NCBI GenBank assembly: GCA_018970085.1
Contig: JAGWXD010000002.1
Location: 62,001-126,000, forward strand
From: Cyanobacteria bacterium REEB459
GTDB taxonomy: Bacteria > Cyanobacteriota > Cyanobacteriia > Phormidesmidales > Phormidesmidaceae
Direction: 5' to 3'
DNA: 64,000 nucleotides
A program made the position numbers and the translations under genes. Under the pieces are notes generated by a model, which had not been told where the DNA came from, ran no database searches, and saw only the letters and a program-made list of their open reading frames with translations. Position 1 is the first letter of the stretch. The number at the start of each line of letters is the position of its first letter. Positions 27,329 through 36,297 of the stretch are shown here, in pieces.

Positions 27329-27805
27329 ATGGTTAGTTATACCCTGGCCCAGAGTCCTGAAGTCGTATTAGCAGTGCCCGGTAAAGATTCTCCTAAAACT
27401 CGGGAGAAAGCGATGGATCAACTCATGACAATGTTAGATCAAGGTAAACTGAAGACAACTCTGGCAGATGGCTTTAGTGCTCAACAACTGGTAGAGGTGC
27501 AGACCCCGGCTCCCTCTGAGGCAACGGCCCGACAGGAAGATGCGGTGGTACAGGCGATTCAAATTTTGCATCAGCTAGCTACCCTGAAGGTCAAGGTTCA
27601 AGATTCCCGCGACGAAGCCCTCAGGGTCAGAGCTCTGGTGGATTTGCTATTTAGCGATGAGCCCATCAGCGAAACCCAACTGGGACAACTTAAGGACGGC
27701 TTTAAGGTGCTGAAGTCCTTTGCCCAAAGTAACCTGCGGTTTCGAGAGGCCCGCGACCAAGCGGAGACTGCTCGCCAATTACTGGATGACGCCCTGGGCA
27801 GCTAA
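27329..27805 (+). CDS. Conserved-type hypothetical protein, 158 aa, helical
   Basis: A soluble, charged, mostly alpha-helical protein. Residues 75-158 form long amphipathic helices (AIQILHQLATLKVKVQDSRDEALRVRALVDLLF, then LKDGFKVLKSFAQSNLRFREARDQAETARQLLDDAL), suggesting a helical bundle or coiled coil. There is no catalytic motif. The gene is followed 16 bases later by the converging queA stop. It may share a transcript with the 181-aa gene upstream. Function not recognised. Confidence 0.7.
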   Translation: MVSYTLAQSPEVVLAVPGKDSPKTREKAMDQLMTMLDQGKLKTTLADGFSAQQLVEVQTPAPSEATARQEDAVVQAIQILHQLATLKVKVQDSRDEALRVRALVDLLFSDEPISETQLGQLKDGFKVLKSFAQSNLRFREARDQAETARQLLDDALGS

Positions 27806-27820
27806 GGGGGTTGGGCTTCA

Positions 27821-28933
27821 TTAGACCCCGTCGACTTGAGGCTCAGCCTCCGGCGGTGGGGCAGTGGCTTCGGGTAAAATTACCATGGCATCGCCAAAGG
27901 AATAAAATCGATAGCCTGCCTGAATTGCCTGATCGTAGAGCTGAAGCAGCCGCTCTCGGCCAATCAGGGCACTCACCAGCATTAGCAAACTGGAGCCAGG
28001 CAGGTGAAAGTTGGTAATCAAGCCATCAATCACCCGAAACCCATAGCCAGGGTAAATAAAGAGATCGGTCTTACCCTGCCAGGCCCCTAATTCACCCCCT
28101 TGGGCAGCTGCCTCTAGGGCCCGTACAACCGTCGTACCCACAGCAATTACCCGGTTTCCCCTGGCTTTGGTGGCCCTGATCTGTTCCACGGTACTGGCTG
28201 GCACATCAATCCACTCGCCGTGCATGGCGTGGTCCAAAATATTATCGGTCTCTACCGGGCGAAAGGTGCCAACCCCAACATGGAGGGTAATCAGGCACCG
28301 CCCGATACCTTGAGCCGCCAATTGCTCAAACAGGCGATCGGTAAAGTGGAGTCCCGCCGTAGGAGCAGCTACCGCCCCTGGCAATTCGGCATAAATTGTC
28401 TGGTACTGGTCTGGAGTCGTCCGTCCTGCCTCAATATAGGGTGGGAGGGGTACCTCACCTAGATGGTTGAGCAGGTCCTCGAGAGACCTGCTCTGAGTAG
28501 GTTCGAACTCCAGAATGCGGCCGTTAGTCTCGGTATCGGTGGCGATCACCCGAGCGGTTAACTCTGGGGTAGGAGACTGCTGGCCGAAATAAATCGTTGC
28601 CCCAGGTTGGAGTTTTCGTCCTGGGCGCACCAGGGCTAGCCATTGGTGACTTGATCTTTCCTCTAGTAGGAGGACTTCGACCCGCGCCCCTCCAGCTTTG
28701 CGTCCCCGCAATCGGGCGGGAATCACCCGGGTATTATTCAGCACCAGCAGGTCCCCTGGCTTGAGCCACTGCGGTAAGTCACGAAAGTAGCTATGGTGAT
28801 GACTCTGGCTAGAATTAATCACCAGTAACCGAGAAGCATCCCGAGGGCTAACGGGAAACTGGGCAATCTGTTGGGGCGGCAAACAGTAGTCATAGGCTGA
28901 TAAAGAATAGTCTGGGGCAGAGCGATCAACCAT
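27821..28933 (-). CDS. queA: tRNA preQ1(34) S-adenosylmethionine ribosyltransferase-isomerase
   Basis: A 370-residue enzyme that transfers the ribosyl part of SAM onto preQ1 at tRNA position 34, forming epoxyqueuosine. Clear family blocks: [19 protein letters not shown] at the N-terminus, [35 protein letters not shown] and [19 protein letters not shown]. The length agrees with the 340-370 of the family. It stands alone: an intergenic stretch of about 350 bases precedes it and an unknown gene converges on it. Confidence 0.96.
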   Translation of the reverse strand: MVDRSAPDYSLSAYDYCLPPQQIAQFPVSPRDASRLLVINSSQSHHHSYFRDLPQWLKPGDLLVLNNTRVIPARLRGRKAGGARVEVLLLEERSSHQWLALVRPGRKLQPGATIYFGQQSPTPELTARVIATDTETNGRILEFEPTQSRSLEDLLNHLGEVPLPPYIEAGRTTPDQYQTIYAELPGAVAAPTAGLHFTDRLFEQLAAQGIGRCLITLHVGVGTFRPVETDNILDHAMHGEWIDVPASTVEQIRATKARGNRVIAVGTTVVRALEAAAQGGELGAWQGKTDLFIYPGYGFRVIDGLITNFHLPGSSLLMLVSALIGRERLLQLYDQAIQAGYRFYSFGDAMVILPEATAPPPEAEPQVDGV

Positions 28934-29280
28934 GGGCTAGAACCAATTCAAATGTCTGAAACTTGCCTAAGCTCAATTTAAAGTAACTCAGGTCTTAGCG
29001 GCCAAGGTTAGCCAGAGATCGAACAGACTTGACTTGCCAGATTAGGTCTTAAGGTGAGCTATTGATCTCAAGCATGGACTATCAACTAGGCGCAGAGACC
29101 CCAGCCCCTTTAGGGTTGAGCGATCAACTCTGGCCTCAGGGTTCTGGCTCCAATTCCACTGAACAGAACAGTCACCAGATTGGGGAGATACACCCAGGCG
29201 GAGTCGGGGGATATACCCCTAAGCAGGGCCCCCGACAAATATGACAATAGAGGATATAGTGACTGATTCTAAGGTTCACG
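28934..29280. other. Intergenic region with hairpin
   Basis: Between the divergent queA and the 128-aa gene. A GC-rich stem GTCGGGGG (29203-29210) / CCCCCGAC (29229-29236) lies 45 bases before the latter's start and probably falls in its leader. A TATAGT hexamer just after it is a possible -10. A 60-codon frame at 29062-29244 has no ribosome site and is not called. Confidence 0.4.
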
Positions 29281-29667
29281 ATGGAATATACCTACTATCT
29301 GGCTAACGCCAGCTTAACCCTTCGCATTGTCGAACATCTGCTAGCCTGCCCTCACCTTCCCCTGGAGTTTATGACCGTTATTCACCAAATTGACGGTTGG
29401 GTGATTCGCGTTAAGCTGGAAGCCATAGCTGAAGCAGTCAGGGAAGACCTGCGAGCTTACCTGAATGAACTGGGAGTTGCCTACGATCCGGGTATGCGGG
29501 TGCGAACAGCGCTTTGGGCTCTAGAAATTGGCCAGGCTCCAGTGGATGTGATGCGCCATTACCAGGTGGCCATTGTGTCCCACGGTAAGCCAGATCGCGA
29601 AGATATTGAAGCGTTTCGTCGTCAGTTTGTGTTGGGGTTGGGCTACTGCCCCGAAACCCTGGCCTAA
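29281..29667 (+). CDS. Conserved-type hypothetical protein, 128 aa
   Basis: A small soluble protein. The first part alternates strand and helix (YTYYLANASLTLRIVEHLLACPHLPLEF), followed by a long helix rich in Glu and Arg, then a Val-rich strand (YQVAIVSHGKPDRED). No catalytic motif, membrane helix or signal peptide is seen. The 5' side carries a GC-rich hairpin at 29203-29236. It converges on cysE with 33 bases between the ends. Function unknown. Confidence 0.7.
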   Translation: MEYTYYLANASLTLRIVEHLLACPHLPLEFMTVIHQIDGWVIRVKLEAIAEAVREDLRAYLNELGVAYDPGMRVRTALWALEIGQAPVDVMRHYQVAIVSHGKPDREDIEAFRRQFVLGLGYCPETLA

Positions 29668-29700
29668 GACCGGTCCTGGGCCGGTTAGCCCGGAGTTAGA

Positions 29701-30423
29701 TTAAATGCCTGCCCCATCCAGAAATTGCTCAATGGTAAAGTCGGCCAATCGGTGATGGTTAAATCGCTCTGGACGTAGAGACTGAGGCTGTTCTTGGGCC
29801 AATCCCCTAACCTCCTGTTCCAGTGCCTCTATGCGATCCACAAGCAGGCGAATCACCTGCGCCTCAGAATCAGGCAACCGTCCGTGCTCTAGAGGTTCCG
29901 GGCGATCGCCAGCCGGATAGACGATGCGTCCAGGAATACCCACCACCGTACAGTTAGAGGGCACCTCCCGCAGCACCACCGAGCCAGCCCCAATTCTGAC
30001 GTTATGACCAATCTGAATATTGCCCAAGACCTTGGCTCCGGCCCCTACCACCACGTTATCACCCAGGGTAGGATGGCGCTTACCGACCTCTTTGCCGGTT
30101 CCCCCCAGGGTAACGCCCTGGTAAATCAAAGCATAGTCACCGATGATTGCAGTTTCTCCAATGACGACCCCCATACCGTGGTCAATAAAAACACCGCGAC
30201 CGATGGTAGCCCCAGGATGAATTTCAATGCCGGTGAAAAAACGGGCCAGATGGGATAACAACCGGGGCACCACAGGCAGCCCCAAATGCCAGAGCCAGTG
30301 GCTAAATCGATGGATGACCAGGGCATGGAAGCCAGGGTAGCAGGTTAATACCTCTAACCAGTTGCGGGCAGCAGGATCCCGCTCGAAAACAATCCTAAAG
30401 TCAGTGACCAGGGTTGTAAACAC
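29701..30423 (-). CDS. cysE: Serine O-acetyltransferase
   Basis: A 240-aa enzyme that makes O-acetylserine from serine and acetyl-CoA, the first step to cysteine. The opening [19 protein letters not shown] is characteristic of CysE. Hexapeptide repeats of the left-handed beta helix follow ([37 protein letters not shown]), with the catalytic region H-G-M-G and the loop [21 protein letters not shown]-terminal helical extension past residue 185 may mediate oligomer contacts. Translation starts at GTG 30423. It is upstream of the bactofilin gene by position, but that gene precedes it in transcription order (both minus strand). Confidence 0.94.
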   Translation of the reverse strand: MFTTLVTDFRIVFERDPAARNWLEVLTCYPGFHALVIHRFSHWLWHLGLPVVPRLLSHLARFFTGIEIHPGATIGRGVFIDHGMGVVIGETAIIGDYALIYQGVTLGGTGKEVGKRHPTLGDNVVVGAGAKVLGNIQIGHNVRIGAGSVVLREVPSNCTVVGIPGRIVYPAGDRPEPLEHGRLPDSEAQVIRLLVDRIEALEQEVRGLAQEQPQSLRPERFNHHRLADFTIEQFLDGAGI

Positions 30424-30492
30424 TACGTCTGATGAAAAAGTTGAAAATTATTCTTATCCTAGCGTGAGACCAGCGCCATCGGGAGAATAGAA

Positions 30493-30894
30493 TTATGGAT
30501 TAGGGCTACCATAGAGCTCTGGCACTGGGGCAGCTGAGGGTAAAGCTGCCTGAGCATCGTGGGTTTGAATATAGCCAGTGTAGTAAGCTCCCGATTCGAT
30601 TTGAATAGAACCAGCCACCACATCGCCCTCAATGCGAGCCGTAGGGCCCAGGCTGATCTTGTCGACCACCGATATTTTGTCAGCCTTGAGAGTGCCCTGC
30701 ACGATTAGGTTTTGGGCTTTGACCTCGGCTCCTTCCACCACACCGGTAGCAGAAATCTCCAGATCGCCTTCTACCTCAACTGAGCCGTAGACCATACCGT
30801 CTACCCGCACCATACCTTTTGCCAGGAGTGATCCGGAAAGCTCTGTTTTTTGACCTAAATAGGTCAATAGGGGGGTTGATTTGGGTCGAAACAT
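30493..30894 (-). CDS. Bactofilin (polymer-forming cytoskeletal protein)
   Basis: A 133-residue protein with a central right-handed beta-helix of short repeats (LLAKGMVRVDGMVYGSVEVEG, then VEGAEVKAQNLIVQGTLKADKI, ARIEGDVVAGSIQIESGAYYTG) flanked by short flexible ends, which is the bactofilin plan. Such proteins self-assemble into filaments on the inner side of the membrane, with roles in cell shape, motility or localisation. It is 69 bases from cysE on the same strand. Its 5' side faces a 500-base intergenic region with an AAAAACC/GGTTTTT inverted repeat (30949-30969). Confidence 0.88.
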   Translation of the reverse strand: MFRPKSTPLLTYLGQKTELSGSLLAKGMVRVDGMVYGSVEVEGDLEISATGVVEGAEVKAQNLIVQGTLKADKISVVDKISLGPTARIEGDVVAGSIQIESGAYYTGYIQTHDAQAALPSAAPVPELYGSPNP

Positions 30895-31050
30895 AGATCA
30901 CCAGGATGACGACAGGGACACAAACTGCTGGTGCCGTTGGCTAGGCCGAAAAACCAATGTAAGGTTTTTGGGCCCGGGGTGGGCGCCTTTTAGATCTATC
31001 CTTGAATCATGCCAGACCAAGCCCTATATCGGTCAGCCCCAGGCGGCCAC

Positions 31051-31070
31051 GGCGATAGTAGGCGATAGTA
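31051..31070. repeat. Perfect tandem 10-mer
   Basis: GGCGATAGTA appears twice in direct succession in the region upstream of the HCP gene. Confidence 0.8.
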
Positions 31071-31107
31071 ACTGAGGGCTTATAACTTGAGTCACTGGCG
31101 GCTGACT

Positions 31108-31133
31108 ACAGAAGTTGCAAACAGAAGTTGCAA
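31108..31133. repeat. Perfect tandem 13-mer
   Basis: ACAGAAGTTGCAA occurs twice in direct succession, 38 bases after the 10-mer duplication and about 270 bases before the HCP start. Confidence 0.8.
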
Positions 31134-31398
31134 AAACTTTTAATAGCATACCCCATCAGCAAATCCTAAGAAACCTTGAAGATTTTCTATCTCCTTTAAA
31201 AAATCAGGGATCAATATAAAAGGACAAAAAACACTCTGAATATTAGAGTTTTAGATTATTGAGTCGATTTTTGAGATCTATAAGGCTATCACTAATCCCT
31301 TCTCTAGGGTAAGGGAGGAAGACCTTTTAGCTCAGGAAATTCGCCACTGCCAGAGCTGCCTCTGTAGTGTATTACCCCTTCCCGCGAGGACTCTTGCC

Positions 31399-31860
31399 AT
31401 GGTTACTGTGACTGCCTGTACTTCCCTTCAAGCTGACCTGGCTGCCTTTCAAGCTAGCGATGTTGATGCTCGCTTAAACATCATCTGGCAGGCTCATCAG
31501 GGGGTGGGGCAGGCCCTGGCAGCGAGTTTGCCCGTAGCCCTTTTTTCCCAGTCTGCCCAACTGCTATTCCGGCAGTTCAGTCAGATCCGCCAAGATGATC
31601 AGCGGGCGGTTTTACGAGATATTCTAGCCGGGGCCGACACCCGCTTTACCCAGGCCTATAGAAGGCTTAATATCAATACAAAGTTGGTCTTTTGGCACCG
31701 GCTCTTGGCAAGTCAACCATTACATTTCTGGTGTGGCTGCGGTGGTTTAAACCCTGACTACATAGCTCTGCTGATCCGTTTGCAGCGGATGGATCTACAG
31801 GAACAACTGAATTTTTTGCGGCAGGCCCTGGCTTCAGCGGCGCCGCGATTGCCTGGTTGA
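31399..31860 (+). CDS. Helical carotenoid protein (OCP N-terminal domain homologue)
   Basis: A 153-aa, all-helical protein that aligns by eye with the carotenoid-binding domain of orange carotenoid protein (OCP): IIWQAHQGVGQAL to the OCP first core helix, LAGADTRFTQAYRRLNINTKLVFWHRLL to the ADTPICRTY ... FWYQL region, and the C-terminal LNFLRQALASA. W30 and W99 match the OCP ring-contact tryptophans (W41 and W110, from memory), while the matching tyrosines (Y44, Y111) are His (H33, H100). Stand-alone members (HCPs) quench singlet oxygen or act in photoprotection. There is no OCP C-terminal domain. It stands apart from its neighbours and follows an AT-rich leader. Carotenoid binding is inferred, not shown. 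Confidence 0.78.
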   Translation: MVTVTACTSLQADLAAFQASDVDARLNIIWQAHQGVGQALAASLPVALFSQSAQLLFRQFSQIRQDDQRAVLRDILAGADTRFTQAYRRLNINTKLVFWHRLLASQPLHFWCGCGGLNPDYIALLIRLQRMDLQEQLNFLRQALASAAPRLPG

Positions 31861-31928
31861 CCACTTCGGGTATTGGCGGCTGAGTTTAATTACAATTCAG
31901 GGATCTACCTTGTCTATATGTCTAGTTT

Positions 31929-32912
31929 ATGTGCCTAATTTATGTCGATCACCTGACCAAGCGCTATCAAGTGGCGACCAAGGCCAGTGGTCTGGGGGGT
32001 ACCGTTAAACACTTCCTCAATCGCCAGTATCGTAATATCGAGGCGGTACGGAACGTTTCTTTTCAGATTAATAAGGGGGAAGTGGTGGGTTTTCTAGGAC
32101 CCAATGGAGCTGGCAAAACCACCACTTTGAAAATGTTGACCGGTCTGGTTCATCCTTCTGCTGGTATTGCCAGGGTAGGTGAGCACATTCCCTTTCAACG
32201 GCAGACCGCCTTTCTCCAAACCATCACCCTGGTGATGGGGCAAAAGCAACAACTCTTATGGGATTTACCCGCCCTTGACTCCCTCCGGATTAATGCCGCT
32301 ATCTACGGGTTATCCGACCAGGTTTTTCGCCAGCGGGTAGGGGAATTAACAGAGATGTTAGCGTTGCAGGGAAAGCTAACCCAACCGGTGCGTAAACTCT
32401 CTTTGGGAGAGCGGATGAAGGCGGAAATGATGGCGGCTCTGCTGCATCGTCCCCAGGTACTATTTCTAGATGAACCCACCCTGGGTTTAGACGTAAACGC
32501 CCAGGTGGCGGTCCGTAATTTTTTACGAGACTATAACCAGCGCTACCAGGCGACAATTTTGCTCACCAGTCATTACATGGCAGACATTACGGCCCTTTGT
32601 CAGCGGGTTTTGCTGATCCACCAGGGGCAGCTGATCTACGATGGCAATCTAGAGCAACTGCTGGGTCGGTTTGCTCCCTATCGGCAGGTGACTGTGGAAC
32701 TAACCAGCATAGCTCAGCCCCAGGCGTTAGCTTCCTACGGCGAATTAGAGACCCTAGAGGGGTGTACGGCTAGTTTAATTGTGCGGCGTGACCAGCTCAC
32801 CCAGACCGTTAGTCGCCTGTTGGCAGATTTTGACATCCAGGATTTAACCGTCACCGATCCACCGGTCGAGGAAGTTATTGGTCGGGTCTTTCAAGCCGGA
32901 AGTGTGGATTAA
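31929..32912 (+). CDS. ABC transporter ATP-binding protein, no permease adjacent
   Basis: A 327-residue ATPase with Walker [14 protein letters not shown] (57-64 core), the signature [17 protein letters not shown], Walker [13 protein letters not shown] and TSHYMADI as the switch region. The extra insert before Walker A ([19 protein letters not shown]) and the C-terminal extension place it with the ABC-2 exporter ATPases, which normally precede one or two permeases. Here the next gene is aroC on the other strand, so the partner must be elsewhere. The stop overlaps the aroC stop through a shared TTAA (32909-32912). The cargo is unknown. Confidence 0.85.
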   Translation: MCLIYVDHLTKRYQVATKASGLGGTVKHFLNRQYRNIEAVRNVSFQINKGEVVGFLGPNGAGKTTTLKMLTGLVHPSAGIARVGEHIPFQRQTAFLQTITLVMGQKQQLLWDLPALDSLRINAAIYGLSDQVFRQRVGELTEMLALQGKLTQPVRKLSLGERMKAEMMAALLHRPQVLFLDEPTLGLDVNAQVAVRNFLRDYNQRYQATILLTSHYMADITALCQRVLLIHQGQLIYDGNLEQLLGRFAPYRQVTVELTSIAQPQALASYGELETLEGCTASLIVRRDQLTQTVSRLLADFDIQDLTVTDPPVEEVIGRVFQAGSVD

Positions 32913-34021
32913 CCTGGTTCACCAGCTTCTAGGGGGAGCAGTTCACATTGGCCGTGGTGACGTAATAGATGGTCGCAGAGCACTAGGGCCGCCATCGCTT
33001 CTACCATCGGTACGGCCCGGGGTAAAACACAGGGATCATGGCGACCCTTGGCTGCTAGTACTGTGGCCGACCCGGTGGTGGTCACCGTATTTTGAGCTTT
33101 ACGAATGGTGGCAGTGGGCTTAAATGCCACCCGCATAATAATGTTTTCACCGTTGCTAATGCCGCCCTGGGTGCCCCCTGATCGGTTGGTGTGAGTTCGC
33201 AGTCTACCTTCGGCATCGGTGTAAAACTCGTCGTTGTGTTGACTACCGGTGAGCAGGGTGCCAGCGAAGCCAGACCCGATTTCAAAACCTTTGCTAGCTG
33301 GTAAAGATAGCATTCCCTTGGCCAGATCGGCTTCGAGTTTGTCGAACACAGGGCTACCCAGCCCTATAGGTACCTGGCGAGCCACACACTCGACTACCCC
33401 GCCAATGGAGTCTCCCTGGTCTCGAATGGCCTCGATCCGGTCGATCATGCGCTGGGCTACCTCCCCATCGGGACAACGCACAATCGTACTTTCTACCTGG
33501 GCTAAACTAACCGTATCCGGATCAATGCTGGCTTCAATATTCTGAATACGCTTGACGTAGCCAATAATCTCTACTCCAGCCACCTGCCGCAAAATCTTTT
33601 TAGCGATCGCCCCGGCGGCAACTCGACCAATGGTTTCTCGGGCTGAAGATCGCCCACCCCCCTGATAGTTGCGAATGCCATATTTGGCATCATAGGTGGC
33701 ATCGGCATGGGACGGACGATAGGCAGTTGCGATTTCGCTGTAGTCCTGGGGACGGGTATCTTGATTTGGCACCAGCAGAGCAATGGGGGTACCCAGGGTT
33801 TGCCCCTGAAAGACCCCTGAGAGGATCTGGCAACGGTCTTGTTCTTGGCGCGGAGTAGTAATCTGACTCTGGCCGGGACGGCGGCGGTCCAGGTCGGCTT
33901 GAATCTCGTCGACGCTCAAGGGTAGCCGGGGAGGGCACCCATCTACCACAACCCCTACGGCTCCCCCATGGGACTCGCCAAAGGTGGTAATCCGAAACAA
34001 ATGCCCAAAGGTATTACCCAT
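32909..34021 (-). CDS. aroC: Chorismate synthase
   Basis: A 370-residue FMN-dependent enzyme that converts EPSP to chorismate at the end of the shikimate pathway. The signature [16 protein letters not shown] is near the N-terminus. The family blocks [47 protein letters not shown] and a late [14 protein letters not shown] segment are intact. The length fits. The converging ABC ATPase gene overlaps the end by four bases. Its products feed trpC (42.75 kb) among others, though they are not linked. Confidence 0.97.
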   Translation of the reverse strand: MGNTFGHLFRITTFGESHGGAVGVVVDGCPPRLPLSVDEIQADLDRRRPGQSQITTPRQEQDRCQILSGVFQGQTLGTPIALLVPNQDTRPQDYSEIATAYRPSHADATYDAKYGIRNYQGGGRSSARETIGRVAAGAIAKKILRQVAGVEIIGYVKRIQNIEASIDPDTVSLAQVESTIVRCPDGEVAQRMIDRIEAIRDQGDSIGGVVECVARQVPIGLGSPVFDKLEADLAKGMLSLPASKGFEIGSGFAGTLLTGSQHNDEFYTDAEGRLRTHTNRSGGTQGGISNGENIIMRVAFKPTATIRKAQNTVTTTGSATVLAAKGRHDPCVLPRAVPMVEAMAALVLCDHLLRHHGQCELLPLEAGEPG

Positions 34022-34073
34022 AAACCAGCGCTGTCAGACTAACGGTTTACCGATCCTACCCCTTCTGCCCCCC

Positions 34074-34988
34074 TTAAGAACTGCTATTTAGGTGCAAATA
34101 ATAGCGCGGGTTAACCGCCTCCCCCTTGCGATAAATACCATAGTGCAGATGAGGTCCAGAGGACCGGCCTGTACTGCCTAAATACCCCACCACCTCGCCG
34201 CGATTAATTCGACGACCACTGGTTACCGAGAGTTGAGATAAATGACCATAGAGGGTGGTGTAGCTGGAGTCATGCTTAATTTTGACATGATAGCCATAGC
34301 CACTATCGTAGCTGGCCTCCGCCACCATGCCATCGGCGGTGGCTAAAACCGGCTCACCGACGGGCCCGGCTAGATCCATCCCCTCATGAATTTCGTAGTC
34401 CCCAGTTTCAAAGGGGCTGGGGCGCAGCCCAAATTCAGAAGAAACCTCCAGCTTGCCAGCCAGGGGCTGGCCATTGGGAAAGGCCGCCAGTCGCTTGGCT
34501 TCAGATTTTAAGGTGGCGTCCAGGGAGGGTTTAATGCTGTTACTGATAACCCCATCCAGTCCACTGAGTTTGCGCTGCCCCAGGGCGAAAATAAGTTCTG
34601 GAGTCACCGGTCTAGATACCCCACCCTGGGGAGGAAGGGGCGTTTGATCGGTCCCTGGATCCTGATCTAAGCCTCGACTCGATAGACCCGCCCGACTTTT
34701 AAGATCCTCAATTTCAGCTCCAATTTTATCCAGGTCTGCCAGCACCTGACTGGCGGTATGGGTGAGTGTCTGGGTGCGTTGAGTGAGCTGACTATTGCGA
34801 TAGGTCAGCACACCAATCCACAGGCCTAGGCCGCCTACCCCTAGGGTCAGCCCTAACAGTAGGGCAATCGGGCGCACGTTGAGAGCTAAGGGAGCCTGCC
34901 CTGTTGTGGTAATTAGGACCGTGTAAGACTGAAGCCAGAATTGCCTTAGGGCTAAAGGCCTCTGGAGACTTATTGCTTTTCTCATCAT
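34074..34988 (-). CDS. M23 (LytM) family peptidase, membrane-anchored
   Basis: A 304-aa protein: a cytoplasmic start, one helix (VRPIALLLGLTLGVGGLGLWIGVLTY), a coiled coil (about 70-110), then a LytM domain from about residue 190. The metal-binding set is complete: H and D in HEGMDLAG, and the HLHYG motif near the end. These enzymes cut peptidoglycan cross-links during division or cell-wall remodelling. Two adjacent ATG codons (34988 and 34985) can serve as start; a GTG at 34997 gives three more residues and is less likely. The periplasmic orientation is inferred from the helix. Confidence 0.88.
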   Translation of the reverse strand: MMRKAISLQRPLALRQFWLQSYTVLITTTGQAPLALNVRPIALLLGLTLGVGGLGLWIGVLTYRNSQLTQRTQTLTHTASQVLADLDKIGAEIEDLKSRAGLSSRGLDQDPGTDQTPLPPQGGVSRPVTPELIFALGQRKLSGLDGVISNSIKPSLDATLKSEAKRLAAFPNGQPLAGKLEVSSEFGLRPSPFETGDYEIHEGMDLAGPVGEPVLATADGMVAEASYDSGYGYHVKIKHDSSYTTLYGHLSQLSVTSGRRINRGEVVGYLGSTGRSSGPHLHYGIYRKGEAVNPRYYLHLNSSS

Positions 34989-35232
34989 GGGAGTCACGAT
35001 TCAGGAAATAAAAAGTTGATTCTGAAACCCAGGTAGGATAACCAGTCCTGGGGGGCATTTAGATTAAAGGGTATGAATCAGATATGAATTATAGAGGGAT
35101 CACGCCAATTAGACAATTCAGCCGTTAACCCTAGCGGGTTTACCCCCGGAGCCAGGGGCTTCTATCGGCTTCTGGCGATGTTGCCAGTTGCCCTCTGCTT
35201 TTACACTTAAGATATATATCTGGGAGAGGAAG

Positions 35233-35994
35233 ATGGGATTAACTCTAACCTGGCTGGATAATAATTCCTGGCTGTGGCTGGTGGGCGGTCAACGGATTTT
35301 GGTGGATCCCTGGCTAGTGGGGACCCTGACCTTTGGTAATCAGGCCTGGTTATTCAAAGGTGAACGGGCCTCTGCGCCTCTCCCCGAGGTGATCGATGGG
35401 ATTTTGCTGAGTCAGGGACTACCAGACCACGCCCATGTCCCTACCCTGGCGACCTTAGATCGTGGCATTCCGGTGCTGGGTTCAGCATCTGCCGCTGGGG
35501 TGGCTCGCCGGCTGGGCTACCGCCGGGTTACCCCCCTGCGCCCTGGGGAAAGCGCTACCCTGGGCCAGATCACCATTAAGGCGGTTGCAGGTGCCCCCAT
35601 TGGCCCCACCAGCCAGGAAAACGGCTATATTCTGCGCGATCGCCAAACGGGCCTGAGCCTGTTCTACGAACCCCATGGTTTCCACGGGTCTAGCCTGAGA
35701 ACCGCTGGCCCCATAGAGGTGGTGATTACCCCCGTGGTAGATCTAACCCTGCCCCTGGTGGGCCCCATTATTCGCGGGCGCAATAGCGCCTTGGAGCGAG
35801 TGGAGTGGCTCCAACCTCAGCTATTATTACCAACTGCCGCCGCCGGTCAAACCCTCTACAGTGGATTCTTAGCCAACCTGTTAACCAACCAGGGAACGGT
35901 GACAGAGCTGCAACACCAACTGCAACGTCGGGGCCATGCAACTCAGGTTTTATCTCCTGTAGTGGGGCAGCCAATAGCCTTTCCAGGCCTTTAG
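35233..35994 (+). CDS. MBL-fold protein with altered metal motif, 253 aa
   Basis: A beta-lactamase-fold protein of the UlaG-like type: LTWLDNNSWLWLVGGQRILVDPWL opens as in the L-ascorbate lactonase branch. The position of the usual HxHxDH metal motif reads LSQGLPDHAH, so only the Asp-His part and one later His (HAH) are kept. Later histidines (PHGFHG) could still give a metal site. Many cyanobacteria and plants carry such a protein; the substrate is unknown. The frame opens at 35188 but ATG 35233, after GGAGAGGAAG, is the better start. Confidence 0.75.
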   Translation: MGLTLTWLDNNSWLWLVGGQRILVDPWLVGTLTFGNQAWLFKGERASAPLPEVIDGILLSQGLPDHAHVPTLATLDRGIPVLGSASAAGVARRLGYRRVTPLRPGESATLGQITIKAVAGAPIGPTSQENGYILRDRQTGLSLFYEPHGFHGSSLRTAGPIEVVITPVVDLTLPLVGPIIRGRNSALERVEWLQPQLLLPTAAAGQTLYSGFLANLLTNQGTVTELQHQLQRRGHATQVLSPVVGQPIAFPGL

Positions 35995-36010
35995 ATCAGT
36001 GCCCGGGGAG

Positions 36011-36048
36011 TTCGAGTGTTTCATTATATTTTCTTAAACATTCTCGAA
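36011..36048 (+). promoter_or_regulatory. Dyad symmetry in the psb34 upstream region
   Basis: TTCGAGTGTTT (36011-36021) pairs with AAACA-TT-CTCGAA (36036-36048), leaving a 14-base AT-rich loop. It overlaps a possible -35 (36034) of psb34 and may be an operator or a 3' hairpin of the MBL gene. Confidence 0.4.
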
Positions 36049-36061
36049 CCTTTGCTAAGGT
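36034..36061 (+). promoter_or_regulatory. Possible psb34 promoter
   Basis: TTAAAC (36034-36039) and TAAGGT (36056-36061) with a 16-base spacer, about 30 bases before the psb34 ATG. Weak match to consensus. Confidence 0.35.
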
Positions 36062-36090
36062 AGAAGAAGTTTTAGAAAGGTTTTTTATCT

Positions 36091-36267
36091 ATGCCTTACA
36101 CCACTGAAGAGGGCGGTCGCTTAAATAATTATGCCAGTGAGCCCAAAATGTATGAGGCTGAACCGCCTACTTTGAGCCAAAAACGCAATTACACCATTAT
36201 GGGAGCATTGGCTCTGATGCTGGTGGTTGGGCTGCTGGTAGTGGCCGTTTTCGTCTCTCAAGGCTAG
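36091..36267 (+). CDS. psb34: Photosystem II assembly protein Psb34 (Ssl1498 family)
   Basis: A 58-residue protein, MPYTTEEGGRLNNYASEPKM at the start, then a proline-rich stretch and one membrane helix (TIMGALALMLVVGLLVVAVFV). The opening and the SQKRNY sequence before the helix match the Ssl1498 light-harvesting-like family, which binds photosystem II assembly intermediates (CP47 side) and has been named Psb34. It is very short and easily missed. A dyad-symmetric AT-rich element (36011-36048) lies upstream. A P-loop protein follows 30 bases downstream on the same strand; whether they share a transcript is not clear. Confidence 0.88.
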   Translation: MPYTTEEGGRLNNYASEPKMYEAEPPTLSQKRNYTIMGALALMLVVGLLVVAVFVSQG

Positions 36268-36297
36268 GGTCTCAGAGATAGTAGGTATAGTTGGGGA

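Larger units (their letters stand above)
30895..31398. other. Long intergenic region with tandem duplications and AT-rich leader
   Basis: Lies between the divergent bactofilin and HCP genes. Contains a perfect tandem 10-mer (GGCGATAGTA twice, 31051-31070), a perfect tandem 13-mer (ACAGAAGTTGCAA twice, 31108-31133), an AAAAACC/GGTTTTT inverted repeat (30949-30969), and an AT-rich stretch at about 31130-31290, unlike the GC-rich surroundings. No open frame of note was found. It probably holds the promoters of both genes. Confidence 0.55.

Noticed and set aside
29062-29244. 60-codon open frame before the 128-aa gene
   Set aside because: No ribosome binding site, low-complexity polar product, and it overlaps a hairpin likely to be in the leader.
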